Shown in pieces: positions 9,523 through 18,646 of a stretch of DNA of 64,000 bases. Location: contig JAUYQQ010000023.1 of assembly GCA_030697165.1 (NCBI GenBank), positions 186,001 to 250,000 of the forward strand, in the 5' to 3' direction. Made by a program: the position numbers and the translations under genes. The notes under the pieces were generated by a model, which saw nothing but the letters and a program-made list of their open reading frames with translations, did not search any database and was not told the DNA's origin. The DNA is from Acidobacteriota bacterium (lineage in GTDB: Bacteria; Acidobacteriota; Vicinamibacteria; Vicinamibacterales; UBA2999). Positions within the stretch are counted from its first letter, which is position 1, and every line of letters begins with the position of its first letter.

Positions 9523-11673
9523 TTACTTGCCGTAGAGAAAACGGTAGTCTTCGGCAGTACCGAGAATGCGCTTCACGTAGTTCTGCGTCTCGGGGAACGG
9601 AATGTCGTCGATGAATTCGTCCTGGGGCATCCCGGGCCGCTCGCGTTGCCACTTGGCCACGCGGCTGTCGCCGGCGTTGTAGGCCGCCAACGCGAAGTGC
9701 TCGCCGCCAAACCGGCGGATCGAGTCGGCGAAGTACTGCGTGCCCAGCCGGACGTTGACTTCGGGCTCTTGCAGCCGCTTGGTCGAAAACGGGTGCACCC
9801 CGACCTTGCGTGCCAGGCCGCGGCCGGTCGACGGCAGCACCTGCATCAGGCCAAAGGCATTGGCGTGGGACACCACCACCGGATCGAAGTTGGATTCCTG
9901 TGCGACGAGCGCGGCCAGCAAATACGGATCGAGGTTGCGTTGGGCGGCGTACTTCTGCAGCAGCGGCCAATAGTCGAGCGGGAAGATGACCCGCAGGATC
10001 TCGGCCGGCAGCGTTTCACCGCCGGCCGCCAGGTACTGCGGATACGCGCGCTTCATGGCGTTGATGCCGGCACGCACGTTGCCCAGGCGCCGGTGGGTCA
10101 ATGCGATCGTCGCCTGCAACTGCGGCGAGTCGCCCCAGACGCGCTGGGCGTAGAGCAACTCGCTCATCGCCTCGGTGTTCAAGCCGGCCGCCAGCAACAG
10201 CGCAATCCGCTGAGCGGTCGGCACATTCGCCGAGGCCGGCTGCCGCTGCAGGGTCGGCTTGACCGCCGCTCCGCGTTGGCCGGCCAGGCGCTTGACGGCC
10301 AGGCGGCCGTAATACGAGTTGTGATAATCGGTCGCGGCCAGCCGCATCCGCGCCACCCCGGTCTCGGCGTCGCCGGCCTGCGCCAGCGCGCGGCCGCTCC
10401 AGTAGAGCCACGACGGCCGGTAGTCGGAACGTGGGAACTGCGCGGCGCCGCGATCGAATAACGCGGCCGCGTCCGTAAAGCGGCCCAGCCGATAGGCCCA
10501 CCAGCCGGCTTTCCAGAACGCGCGCTCCGCGAAGCGCCCGGTCGGGTACTTCGCGACCACTTCGCGGAACACCACATCCGCCTCGGCGTCCTCGTTGTCC
10601 ACGATGTGAGCCGACGCCAGGTTGTTCAGCACTTCGTCGGCGAACGGGCTGGCCGGGTAGCGGTTCACGAACGCGCGCGCGAGCTTGCGGTGTTCGTCCT
10701 TCAGCTTCAGGCCGCGGACGGCCGCGACCTGGTGAAAGGCCGCCTCTTCGCTGACCGGACCGGTCAGGAGGGGCGCCAGGTGACCCCCGGCCTCGCGGTA
10801 ACGGCCCTCGCCGATGTCGCAGGCCGCCAGGCGCACGTCGATCCGCATGCGTTCAACGCCCGCCATGAACGGCTTGGCTGCCTCATAGGAATCGCGCGCG
10901 GCGCTCCAGCGCCGTGCCTGGAACAGCGCCTCGGCTCGGGCCAGTTCTTTCGGCGCGAGCGCCGCGTCGGCCGCCACATCCTGCTGGTCGAGTGCTTTCG
11001 CGGCCGCGGCGCCCTCGACGCTGGTCGGATAGCCGTAATAGACCTGTCGCAGGGCCTCGACCGACCGCATCGGCTGCCCGGCTTCGGCGGCGGCAAGACC
11101 CAGCCGCAGCCAGGCGACATGCGGCTTCGAAGGCTTCCGGCCAAGCAGCGTCTCGTAGACCACGACGGCGCCCTTGAAGTCCTTGCGGGCTTCGCGCGCC
11201 TCGGCCTGCCGCAGGGCCGCGTCTTCAGGCAGGTGCCCGTCAATCTTGCGGGCTGCCAGTTCGCCCAACACGCCGTCGGCCGCCTCGTAACGCTGCAGCT
11301 TTATCAAGGCGATGCCGGTGTAATACCGCGCGTAGTCGGCCAGCGGCGTCGTGGCCAGCGCCGAGGCGCTGACGAGGGGCAACGCCGCGGCCGCATTCTT
11401 GTCGTTCTCTTCGAGCAGCCGCACGCCCTTGACGAAGTTGGTGAGAGCCGGCCCCATTGACGCACCGGCGGCCGTCGCAAACCACATCGACGACAACTCC
11501 GCCGGCACCGGCGGGTGCGCAGTGGGGGCCAGCCGCTGCTGGGCGACGACCGTGACCCCGGCGATCAGCGTGACGCCGAGCACCACCGCATGAACCTTCG
11601 TGTGAACCTTCGTGAGCACCTGCGTGTGCACCCTCGTCCTAAGCCATGTTCCCGAGTAATGTCGCGTCGCCAC
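9523..11673 (-). CDS. Soluble lytic murein transglycosylase, Slt70-like
   Basis: 716 residues: an N-terminal hydrophobic export segment (about residues 28-45, ending VVAQQ), a long helical superhelix of TPR-like repeats up to about residue 520, and a C-terminal SLT domain. Catalytic-domain motifs are ALVAQESNFDP with the catalytic Glu, NAFGLMQVLPSTG, VRLGTQYF and LAAYNAGDSRV. Slt enzymes cleave peptidoglycan glycans to 1,6-anhydro ends in the periplasm. The first 30 residues contain an imperfect duplication (VHTQVLTKVHTKVHA) from a short DNA repeat. The start lies 35 bases inside the upstream gene, suggesting coupling; a later start would also leave the signal segment intact. Confidence 0.85.
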   Translation of the reverse strand: MATRHYSGTWLRTRVHTQVLTKVHTKVHAVVLGVTLIAGVTVVAQQRLAPTAHPPVPAELSSMWFATAAGASMGPALTNFVKGVRLLEENDKNAAAALPLVSASALATTPLADYARYYTGIALIKLQRYEAADGVLGELAARKIDGHLPEDAALRQAEAREARKDFKGAVVVYETLLGRKPSKPHVAWLRLGLAAAEAGQPMRSVEALRQVYYGYPTSVEGAAAAKALDQQDVAADAALAPKELARAEALFQARRWSAARDSYEAAKPFMAGVERMRIDVRLAACDIGEGRYREAGGHLAPLLTGPVSEEAAFHQVAAVRGLKLKDEHRKLARAFVNRYPASPFADEVLNNLASAHIVDNEDAEADVVFREVVAKYPTGRFAERAFWKAGWWAYRLGRFTDAAALFDRGAAQFPRSDYRPSWLYWSGRALAQAGDAETGVARMRLAATDYHNSYYGRLAVKRLAGQRGAAVKPTLQRQPASANVPTAQRIALLLAAGLNTEAMSELLYAQRVWGDSPQLQATIALTHRRLGNVRAGINAMKRAYPQYLAAGGETLPAEILRVIFPLDYWPLLQKYAAQRNLDPYLLAALVAQESNFDPVVVSHANAFGLMQVLPSTGRGLARKVGVHPFSTKRLQEPEVNVRLGTQYFADSIRRFGGEHFALAAYNAGDSRVAKWQRERPGMPQDEFIDDIPFPETQNYVKRILGTAEDYRFLYGK

Positions 11674-12907
11674 CCGCCAGGGTCCGAATCAACTCCTGAT
11701 GGAAGAAGTCAGTCTGGCTTCGCACGCCGGCCGGCACCTGTTGGTTGTAGGCCGTCCGGGCCATTTCAATCTGCGGCGCCAGGCGCGACATCAGGTTGCC
11801 CTGGCGACGGCCTTCATGGACGGCCGGCTCATGAAACAGACGAATCTCGGCCACCAATAGCCGGGCCGTGCGCCTGGCGGCGTCGACAACCCCATCGGTA
11901 ATCTGGCTCATCGCGCCTGGAGGATTCGCGGCGGCGGCCGGGCCGGCGCCGTACGCCGAGGTCCCGGACCCGCTGGCCGGAGTCTGCACGCGAGGCGGAG
12001 CGGCCGCCGCGCGTTGGGTCAAGGCTTCGAGGCAGCGCCCGGCGTGGCGGGCCAGCACCTCGATCACTTCGGGCCAGCCGCTTGGCACGGCGCGTTCGTG
12101 GCCGTCGAGCGTCACCCCGTCGGCGTAGATCACGGCGACCACCCGGCCGCCGACGATCACCGGCACCGCCAGCCCCATGCGATCGGCCGGCAGGACCTCG
12201 AAACCCGGGCCCGCCGCGGCACTCTGGGTATCGCGGGTCGTCACGGCGCGGGCCGCGCCGATGGCCATGCCGATGACGCCCGATTCCGCCAGCGCCAGGT
12301 CGATGGACTTCGGCTGCATGTCGCGCGGACCAAAGCCCGACATCTTCCAGCCGTGGATGCGTTCGCCGCGCAGCACCACCACGGCGGCGCGGGCGGCCTC
12401 TCGAGCCGAGGCCAGCGCCAGCGCGTCGAGCACTTCGCTCAGCGAAGACGCGCCATCGAGACCGCGAATGCTTTCAAGCAGGCGCGTGACGCCGGCCATT
12501 TCGCTTTCGCGCTCGCGGGCCCGCGCGGCCGCGACCGCCTCTTTGACGGCAGCGGCGGCACGTGCCTCGCAGTCGGCCAGCGCCATCTTCATGCGGTCTT
12601 CGGCCATGGCCAGCCCGTCGGAGAGCTTCAGCTCCACCTCGGCTTCGACCTGTCGGCGGATCTCCCGGGCGGCCACATCGCGGTCGTCGGCGCGCGCGGT
12701 CCTAATGGCCTCGTCCATGGTGGCGCGCACCCGCGCTTCGGCGTCGGCCACCCGCGCTTGCGCGGCCTGCTCGGCTTCAGCGAATGCCGACTCGCGCGCG
12801 GCACGTGTGGCGGCATCGCGCTCTTCGGCGGCGAACTCGGCGACGTCTTTGACGAGCGAACTGAGGGCCTGATCAACGGATGATCGGACACGTTCTTCGA
12901 ACGACAT
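11639..12907 (-). CDS. Coiled-coil protein with GAF-like domain, function unknown
   Basis: 422 residues. Residues about 1-140 are Ala/Glu/Arg-rich heptads forming a long coiled coil. Residues about 150-300 look like a GAF-type sensor: ESIRGLDGASSLSEVLDALA, then AAVVVLRGERIHGWKMSGF and MGLAVPVIVGGRVVAVIYADG. After a low-complexity linker a helical tail closes the protein. I start at MSFEERV (12907), preceded by GGGAAAC as a ribosome site; an upstream in-frame extension has no support. It overlaps the start of the lytic transglycosylase gene by 35 bases, so the two may act together in the envelope. It has no kinase or output domain. Confidence 0.6.
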   Translation of the reverse strand: MSFEERVRSSVDQALSSLVKDVAEFAAEERDAATRAARESAFAEAEQAAQARVADAEARVRATMDEAIRTARADDRDVAAREIRRQVEAEVELKLSDGLAMAEDRMKMALADCEARAAAAVKEAVAAARARERESEMAGVTRLLESIRGLDGASSLSEVLDALALASAREAARAAVVVLRGERIHGWKMSGFGPRDMQPKSIDLALAESGVIGMAIGAARAVTTRDTQSAAAGPGFEVLPADRMGLAVPVIVGGRVVAVIYADGVTLDGHERAVPSGWPEVIEVLARHAGRCLEALTQRAAAAPPRVQTPASGSGTSAYGAGPAAAANPPGAMSQITDGVVDAARRTARLLVAEIRLFHEPAVHEGRRQGNLMSRLAPQIEMARTAYNQQVPAGVRSQTDFFHQELIRTLAGGDATLLGNMA

Positions 12908-13073
12908 TTTGTTTCCCGACCCGGGGTGGGTCTTCTTGGGGACGCAGGCAGCGGCTGGGATTCGCTCGAAACGTCCGTGTGTGGGCATTATGCGGACGCG
13001 GCCGGGGCGAAGTCAAGGTGAGCGATTGCCGGAAACCGTTGAGCCACCTGAAGAAACGGGAGATCATGGTCAC

Positions 13074-13769
13074 GTGAAACCCTGGGAGCTCCTCGCCGAG
13101 GCCCGCACGCCCGACGGGACGCTGCTCACGCTGACGCGCCGTGATACGGAACTGGTGATCATGGCGGGTGGCAAGATCCTGATGTCGAGCCGCATGCACG
13201 GCTCAGAAGAGGCCATGGCCGAGATGGCCTTCAAGCGGCTTGGCCTCCCTGGCGGAGGACAGCGGTCGCTGGACGGCGCGTGTGTGCTGGTGGGCGGCCT
13301 CGGACTGGGCTATACCCTGCGCGCCACGCTCGATCTGCTCCCGGCCGACGCCACGGTGGTCGTCGCCGAGTTGATTCCGGCGATTGTCGACTGGCATCGG
13401 GGTCCCCTGGCGGCGCTGGCCGACCGGCCCACTGACGATCCGCGCGTGCAGATTGACGTCAAGGATGTCATCGCCACCTTGCGCTCGAGCCCGGGCCGGT
13501 TCGATGCGATCCTGCTCGACATCGACAACGGCCCTGAGGCGTTCACCGAGTCCAGCAACGCCGGCTTGTACAACGACCGCGGTATTGCCGCGATCCGCGC
13601 GGCCTTGAAGCCGGGGGGCGTGCTCGCGGTCTGGTCGGCGTGGGAGGATCGGCGTTTCGAGCAGCGGCTGAAGTACGCCGGCTTCAAGGTGACAGTGGAA
13701 CGGGTCCGCGCGCGCTTGAAGCGCGGCGGCCCACGCCACACGATCTTTTTGGGCATGGCCCATCCATGA
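13074..13769 (+). CDS. Spermidine-synthase-like methyltransferase-fold protein
   Basis: 231 residues with a single Rossmann domain of the spermine/spermidine synthase type: VLVGGLGLGYTLRATL (glycine-rich loop), VVVAELIPAIVDWHRG with the acidic residue that binds the nucleoside, and FDAILLDIDNGPEAF. The N-terminal beta domain of true spermidine synthase is short, and the aspartate pair that binds putrescine is not obvious, so spermidine synthesis is unproven. Start GTG 13074 follows GGGAGA by about ten bases; an upstream open stretch is out of character. Its stop overlaps the next start (ATGA). Confidence 0.7.
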   Translation: MKPWELLAEARTPDGTLLTLTRRDTELVIMAGGKILMSSRMHGSEEAMAEMAFKRLGLPGGGQRSLDGACVLVGGLGLGYTLRATLDLLPADATVVVAELIPAIVDWHRGPLAALADRPTDDPRVQIDVKDVIATLRSSPGRFDAILLDIDNGPEAFTESSNAGLYNDRGIAAIRAALKPGGVLAVWSAWEDRRFEQRLKYAGFKVTVERVRARLKRGGPRHTIFLGMAHP

Positions 13770-14857
13770 GCCGCCCATCGCGCTGGGCACTGGTGCTGTT
13801 GTTGAACTTGTTCCTCGCGGCGGCCATTCAGGCCCTCGCACCGGACCAGCCGCGCCTGTCAGACCGCCAGGAGTACGAGTATGTCGGCGAGCACGGCCTT
13901 GCCGCGAACTGCCCGATGTCCGTGTACTGCTACCGGGTGCTGGTACCAGGGATGCTCACGCGGATCCCGGTCGATCCCGACGTGCGGTGGCGCGTGTACC
14001 AGTTGGTGGGCAACACGGTCGCCGGCATCCTCGTGGCCGCGATCGCAAGTCGGGTCAGTTCCGCTTGGGCGGCACCCGCCATCGCCAGCATCCTCACGCA
14101 GACGTCGTTTGGGTTCGCCTTCACCGCCTACGATCCATACACCGCCGATCCGTTGGTTTTCGTGATTAGTGCGACCCTCGCATTATGCTGGCTCGCCAAC
14201 CGGCCGGCCTTCGCGTTCGCGGCCGGACTGGTCGGCGTCTTTGCCAAGGAAACGGTGGCACTCACCAGTGCGGCCACGGCGCTCGCCGCGCTCGGTGCGC
14301 GCGACCGCCCGGGCTGGCCCGCGTGGGTCGTCCAAGGCGGCATCGTCGGCGCCGTGCTGTTCGCCTTTCACTGGACCATGGATACGTACTACGGGTGGGA
14401 CATGTCGGGCAATGCCGCTTCGCAATTCTCGAAGGGATCGTGGCTGGCGCTTTGGTGGTCCAGCAATCCTGGGCTGCTCCGCAAGGGGTTCTTCTTGTTT
14501 GCGCCGTTTGGGTTCGCCTGGTTCTACGCCGCCGCCGGCGTGCGGGATGCCCCGCTCACCTTGCGCCAATTGACGCTCGGCGCGCTCCTGCCATTCCTCG
14601 CCCTGAACTACGTTCAGAATCCCGAGCGGGCCTTAGCGAACACGTTCTTCGTGATAATCCCGCTCGCGACCGTCACGCTGTTGCGCGTGCCGGTGGGGCT
14701 GGCACTGACCGCAGCTCTGACCAATGGCCTGCTGACCGCGAAGGTCGGAAGTTCCTCGATTTGGCTGCCGTCGGCGGCGTACTTGGCGGCGCCGGCGGCC
14801 GCGGCCGCGGTTGGCGTGTTCTGGTTCCTGTGGGCCGAACGTCGAACCGCTCCATAA
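13766..14857 (+). CDS. Polytopic membrane protein of unknown function
   Basis: 363 residues with 8-10 predicted membrane helices. The start at 13766 overlaps the previous stop by four bases and gives a classic N-terminal helix (WALVLLLNLFLAAAI). Loops contain CPMSVYCYRVLVPGML and AYDPYTADPLVF, a pattern seen in membrane proteins of the GT-C/dolichyl-mannosyltransferase-like kind, but no catalytic motif is convincing. Translational coupling with the spermidine-synthase-like gene suggests a shared role that cannot be named. It converges with the GGDEF remnant, only three bases apart. Confidence 0.6.
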   Translation: MSRPSRWALVLLLNLFLAAAIQALAPDQPRLSDRQEYEYVGEHGLAANCPMSVYCYRVLVPGMLTRIPVDPDVRWRVYQLVGNTVAGILVAAIASRVSSAWAAPAIASILTQTSFGFAFTAYDPYTADPLVFVISATLALCWLANRPAFAFAAGLVGVFAKETVALTSAATALAALGARDRPGWPAWVVQGGIVGAVLFAFHWTMDTYYGWDMSGNAASQFSKGSWLALWWSSNPGLLRKGFFLFAPFGFAWFYAAAGVRDAPLTLRQLTLGALLPFLALNYVQNPERALANTFFVIIPLATVTLLRVPVGLALTAALTNGLLTAKVGSSSIWLPSAAYLAAPAAAAAVGVFWFLWAERRTAP

Positions 14858-14860
14858 CTG

Positions 14861-16112
14861 TCACGGAACGATTCGATTGCGGCCGCCGGCCTTCGCCCGG
14901 TACAGCGCGTCATCGGCCGCCTTGATCAATTCGGCCTCCAGCATGCCAAACGTCACCAGCATCGTGGCAATGCCAACGCTGACCGTGAGCTGGGGGCTCG
15001 TCGGCGAGGCGCGATGGGGAATCTTCAGGGCGTTCACCTTCTCCACGGCCTGTTCGGCAATATTCCTGGCGCCCGCCGCGTCGGTGCCGCCGAGAATGAT
15101 CGCAAACTCCTCGCCGCCGAACCGGGTCAACAGGTCGGTCGGCCGGCGCACGGTGCCGCGCAGCGCCGCGGCCACCTGCTTCAAGCACTCGTCGCCGGCA
15201 TGGTGGCCGTAGCTATCGTTGAACAGCTTGAAATGATCGATGTCGAGCAGGACCAGCGACCTGCAACTCCCCGTCCTGATGACGCACGAGGCCCACGCCC
15301 TCGGTGGAACCGCCGCCGCTGGCAAACCAGACGCTGCCGTCGGGATCTTCCCAGAACGAGTGATGAATCGATCGCACCAGGCCATCGCCATCCCCGTAGC
15401 GCCGGACGAGGCCGCCGCCGAGGCGATGCACGGCATACTCGCCGAGCCAGATGTGGCCGGCGCTGTCTTCAAACCAGTTCAGGTTGTAGGTGATCGGTCC
15501 GATGTCGAGCTTGTAAACGATGGTCTCGGTGCCACGCCGCTCGATCGCTTCGGTGGTGGTGATGCTCCACGTCGAGCCGGACTTGGCGGTAATGGTCAGG
15601 ACCGCCGGCGGCGCGTCCTTGTGGCTGAAGACAAAGGCGCGGTTACGCAGGTAGAACCAGCTCTTCGACGTGCGATCTTCATCCTCGGTCTGGAACAGGA
15701 GCTCGCCCTGCGCGTCGGGCTGGATGCGCTGGATGTAGTGCCCCGGCACCTGCTGCGAGGTGTACGACGTGAACCCGCCGTCGCGATACACCGTGAGCAC
15801 GCCGTCTTCCATGGTCGTGGCGTAGAGCGTGCCGTCGGTGTCGCCGTACAACCCCGTAAAGCGGTTGTTGATGATGCCCCTGGTGTTGCCGGTTCCGAAG
15901 GTGGTGAACCGGACACCGTCGAAGCGGACCAGGCCATCGAACGTGGTGAACCAGAGGTAGCCGTCCGGCGTCTGTGCGATCTGGCGCACGCCGTTCTGCG
16001 GCAGGCCGTTGTCGGTCGTCCAAGTATCGTAGCGATACTGGGCGGAGGCCTCGGCGCCGAAGCCGAAACACACCGCCAGCAGCAGGGCACTACGCGAGGG
16101 GAACCGCATCAA
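14861..16112 (-). pseudogene. Collapsed Reg_prop - GGDEF sensor gene
   Basis: Two halves of one gene type lie in different frames. The upstream half (16112 down to about 15258) has a signal peptide (to SAQYRYDTW) and the first blades of a two-component-regulator propeller: TDNGLPQNGVRQIAQTPDGYLWFTTFDGLVRFDG, here given as separate blades, and IHHSFWEDPDGSVWF. At about 15258 the frame shifts and the text becomes a diguanylate cyclase: SLVLLDIDHFKLFND, GHHAGDECL and FGGEEFAI, ending at 14861. The remaining propeller blades, Y_Y_Y domain, membrane helix and cyclase start are missing. A deletion with frameshift fits best; assembly collapse is the alternative. Confidence 0.8.
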
Positions 16113-16154
16113 AGGCGCCCCTATTTTCCGTTGGATGGCAGACGATGTCGAGGA

Positions 16155-16661
16155 CTAGCCTTCGGCGTCGGCGCTCGGGCCGTAAATGTTCGGCACCTTC
16201 GAACCCATCGCGCGCAGGTACGCGGCCAACTGCCCGCGATGGTGGATGCTGTGGTTGTTGGCGAACCCGATGTACTTCACGTTCGGCATTTCCATCATGC
16301 CGAAGAAGCTCACCGATGCGGTCAGCTGCTCGGCCGACAACGCGCGCAGCTGCGCCACTTTCCCCGGGAACGTCTTCTTGTAGAACTCAACCACGTCGCC
16401 GACGGTCTTGAACTGCGCTTCGGCCTGCTTGGCGGCCTCGGCATTGAACTCGAACTTGCCCTTCAACACGCAGTCGATGAACCAGATGTCGGCGGTCGCC
16501 AGGTGGGCGGCAATCTGCCACGCCGTGCGCGACTTGGCGTCGGGCTTGTAATCGCGGGTGTCGTCCTTCACGGCCGCCAGTACCTGGCACGTGGCGGGAA
16601 ACTCGCCTTCCCACAGGCCGGCCAGTGTCTCGGCGGCGGTCTTCGCTTGTTCTGCGGTCAT
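16155..16661 (-). CDS. DinB-family putative metal-dependent protein
   Basis: 168 residues of a four-helix bundle. The metal-binding histidines of the DinB/YfiT group are placed as expected: AWQIAAHLATADIWFID near residue 48 and NNHSIHHRGQLAAYLR near 135. Such proteins include thiol-S-transferases and damage-induced proteins; the substrate is not predictable. The start MTAEQAK at 16661 is chosen because GGGAGGAG lies eight bases upstream, which rules out a longer in-frame start at 16745. It appears to be a single-gene unit between two stem-loops. Confidence 0.8.
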   Translation of the reverse strand: MTAEQAKTAAETLAGLWEGEFPATCQVLAAVKDDTRDYKPDAKSRTAWQIAAHLATADIWFIDCVLKGKFEFNAEAAKQAEAQFKTVGDVVEFYKKTFPGKVAQLRALSAEQLTASVSFFGMMEMPNVKYIGFANNHSIHHRGQLAAYLRAMGSKVPNIYGPSADAEG

Positions 16662-16740
16662 GTTCGCACTCCTCCCGGAAAAGAAACCGGTCAAGGCTAG
16701 CGCGATTCCGGCGCAGCCGCAATGCGAGATCGCGCCGGTG

Positions 16741-16768
16741 CCCACGCCATCCCTACGGATGGCGTGGG
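16741..16768. terminator. Stem-loop between two minus-strand genes
   Basis: CCCACGCCATCC pairs perfectly with GGATGGCGTGGG around CTAC. It sits 20 bases past the stop of the secreted protein at 16788 and upstream of the DinB ribosome site. It probably separates the two transcripts, although there is no T-run. Confidence 0.55.
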
Positions 16769-16787
16769 CCGAAGCGTTGAGGCGGGG

Positions 16788-17285
16788 CTATTTCTGGCGG
16801 CGGACGTAGGTCACGTGGGTGACCCCCGTGATCTTGCCGTCCTTGTCCATGCGGACGTACTCGTTGCTGATCGTGTTGTTGTCTTCCGACAACGTGTTGA
16901 TCACCACCTGGTTCAGCACGCCGTCCCGCTTGTTGTAAATGCGGATGCTCTTGGGGTTGATGATCTCAACGGCGGTCTCAGCGCCCTTCTGGCCAGTGAC
17001 CGGACGGTACACGCCGTCGAACATCGTCACGTAGCTCCAATCGGACGCCGGATTGCTGGGGTTGCTGACGGTGAGCTTGTTGCCGCCATTGTCGTGGGCC
17101 TCGTAGGTCATGACGTTGTTGGGATTGGTCGTGTTATCCCACACGCCGATCCGCGCCGTGCGCGGATCGGTGTTGTCAACTTTCTTGGCCGCGCCGGCGG
17201 CCGGGGCCTGTGCGAGCGCCGGGACCGCCGCGGCGAGGGCGGCGGTAAAGACAGCCGTGCAGACGAGCAAACATCGGTATCGCAT
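16788..17285 (-). CDS. Secreted protein of unknown function
   Basis: 165 residues with a clear Sec signal peptide (MRYRCLLVCTAVFTAALAAA, cleavage after ALAQA). The mature part has alternating beta strands (MTYEAHDNGGNKLTV, SIRIYNKRDGVLNQVVINTL, EYVRMDKDGKITGVTHVTYV), suggesting a small lipocalin-like or beta-sandwich fold in the periplasm or outside the cell. No cysteine remains in the mature chain. I do not recognise a named family. Confidence 0.65.
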   Translation of the reverse strand: MRYRCLLVCTAVFTAALAAAVPALAQAPAAGAAKKVDNTDPRTARIGVWDNTTNPNNVMTYEAHDNGGNKLTVSNPSNPASDWSYVTMFDGVYRPVTGQKGAETAVEIINPKSIRIYNKRDGVLNQVVINTLSEDNNTISNEYVRMDKDGKITGVTHVTYVRRQK

Positions 17286-17380
17286 CGATTCAATCCTTTG
17301 CGGAGGTTCTGAGGTTGTGAAAAAGCACGCTCAGCATACCGAATGCCGTCAGGACCGGCAAATGCCCGCGGGCCGCCAGC

Positions 17381-17602
17381 TCAAGGTGCCTCTTCCTCCG
17401 GCGGAACATTTTTTTCACTGCCGGTCTCGTCAACCGTGGGCGCGTCCGGGTTCTGCGCGTCTTCGATGGCGGCCGGGATGATGGGCGAACGGCCGGGCCC
17501 GGCTGGGATCTCGGGTCCGCGCACCTGCGCTTCCGGGAGGTTGTCCTTGCGGAAGGGCGCGTCGTTCTTGAGCCCGATCTCGAGTTTGTCTTTCCAGGTC
17601 AT
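17381..17602 (-). CDS. Small hypothetical protein
   Basis: 73 residues, MTWKDKLEIGLKNDAPFRKD at the start, then a Pro-rich, acidic and probably disordered half ending VPPEEEAP. No signal peptide or membrane segment. The start at 17602 follows AGGAG by eight bases, good evidence that it is translated; the longer frame to 17680 lacks such a site. I do not recognise a function. About 270 bases follow to 17873 with only a stem-loop at 17816-17835. Confidence 0.6.
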   Translation of the reverse strand: MTWKDKLEIGLKNDAPFRKDNLPEAQVRGPEIPAGPGRSPIIPAAIEDAQNPDAPTVDETGSEKNVPPEEEAP

Positions 17603-17815
17603 GTGTGTGCTCCTGCGACAACTGTTGCAGGATGCACGCCAGCGCTTCCGGCTGGATCTGGGCAGTGGCGCGCCACACATTGGCCGTTCGTTGCGCCATA
17701 GTTTGCAGGGCCGCGCGTCAAACGCCCATATTTAGTTGGCAACAAGCTTGCTATAGCCAGGGACAGCACCGCTCGACGCCCACTCTGGGCAACGACATGA
17801 TCCCATCCCACCGGA

Positions 17816-17835
17816 CGGGAGGCTTCGGCCTCCCG
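17816..17835. terminator. UUCG-loop hairpin after the receiver gene
   Basis: CGGGAGGC and GCCTCCCG form an 8-bp stem closed by a very stable TTCG tetraloop, about 40 bases past the stop of the minus-strand receiver gene. The rest of 17603-17873 shows no supported gene. Confidence 0.55.
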
Positions 17836-17873
17836 GCACGTCTTCTCCGCCCGGCGACAGTGACACTCGCCCG

Positions 17874-18395
17874 TTATGGCACGTCCAGGGTCTCTCGCAA
17901 CTTCCGGGCGATGGCACTGGCGGTGAACGGCTTGGGCAAGAACGCGATGCCCGGCAACACCCCATGCTGGACGATGGCTTCGTCGGTGTAACCCGACATG
18001 TAAATCACCTTCAGGCCGGGCCGGCGTTCCAACAGCAGCTGGGCCAAGGCGGGGCCGCTCATGCCCGGCATGACCACGTCGGTCAGGATCAACTGGATCG
18101 ACGGGTGCTCGTCAAACTGGTGAATGGCTTCGACCGCGCTGGCCGCGACCAGCACCGTGTAGCCGCGTCTCTCGAGCAGCCGCCGCGTCAGGTCGCGCAG
18201 GATGTCGCCATCCTCGACTACCAGGACGACCTCCGTGCCGTCGACCGACGCCGCGGTTGGCGGCGGCAACTCGACCGCCTTCTCGTCGGTGGCGACGGCG
18301 AGGGTCTTCAGCTCGACGATCTCTTGCCGGGCGTCGCCGGCCTGGTGCGATGAGGTGGCTTCCGAGTTGTGCGGAGCTGGCTGCGGATCGCTCAT
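17874..18395 (-). CDS. Response-regulator receiver protein, possibly a truncated hybrid-kinase tail
   Basis: 173 residues. From about residue 55 there is a complete receiver domain: VVLVVEDGDILRDLTRRLL, the phospho-acceptor in LILTDVVMPGMSGP, then VIYMSGYTDEAIV and the lysine in FLPKPFTASA. This exact style is normally the last domain of hybrid PAS/HATPase histidine kinases rather than a free regulator. No ribosome site precedes MSDPQPAP at 18395, and less than 100 bases upstream lies an IS3 transposase remnant. It may therefore be the surviving 3' end of a kinase gene cut by an insertion. A stand-alone regulator is the alternative. Confidence 0.65.
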   Translation of the reverse strand: MSDPQPAPHNSEATSSHQAGDARQEIVELKTLAVATDEKAVELPPPTAASVDGTEVVLVVEDGDILRDLTRRLLERRGYTVLVAASAVEAIHQFDEHPSIQLILTDVVMPGMSGPALAQLLLERRPGLKVIYMSGYTDEAIVQHGVLPGIAFLPKPFTASAIARKLRETLDVP

Positions 18396-18476
18396 AGGGA
18401 AGGCTGCAGGAACGGCGGCGCGACGCGCCCCAGCTGCCAGTCTGAGCCGCCTTGGAGAACGGCGCTGTTCCGGATT

Positions 18477-18623
18477 GCACACTTCGAGAGCTGCGGCGAC
18501 GCGAAGATGGCCTTGTTCGATTTCGTCGAGGTGTTCTATAACCAGCAGCGGCGACACTCGACGCTCGGCCAGATCAGTCCGGCGGCGTTCGAACGATCTA
18601 CCCTGGAGGCTCAGGCGGCGTAG
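18477..18623 (+). pseudogene. IS3-family transposase OrfB, C-terminal remnant
   Basis: The last 48 codons of an IS3-type integrase-core transposase: AKMALFDFVEVFYNQQRRHS followed by TLGQISPAAFE. The last Glu/Asn region and YNxxRxHSxLGxxSPxxFE are diagnostic for the C-terminus. Everything upstream, including the DDE catalytic residues, is gone. No terminal inverted repeat could be matched. It abuts the receiver gene start on one side and an integrase remnant on the other. Confidence 0.8.
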
Positions 18624-18646
18624 TTAACCCGTCCACGAGATCGGAT

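Noticed and set aside
12909-13073. Upstream extension of the spermidine-synthase-like protein
   Set aside because: No homology-like sequence; GTG 13074 has a ribosome site and gives a family-like N-terminus.
15240-16700. 486-codon plus-strand frame over the propeller and DinB genes
   Set aside because: Spans two unrelated minus-strand genes and has no recognisable domain.
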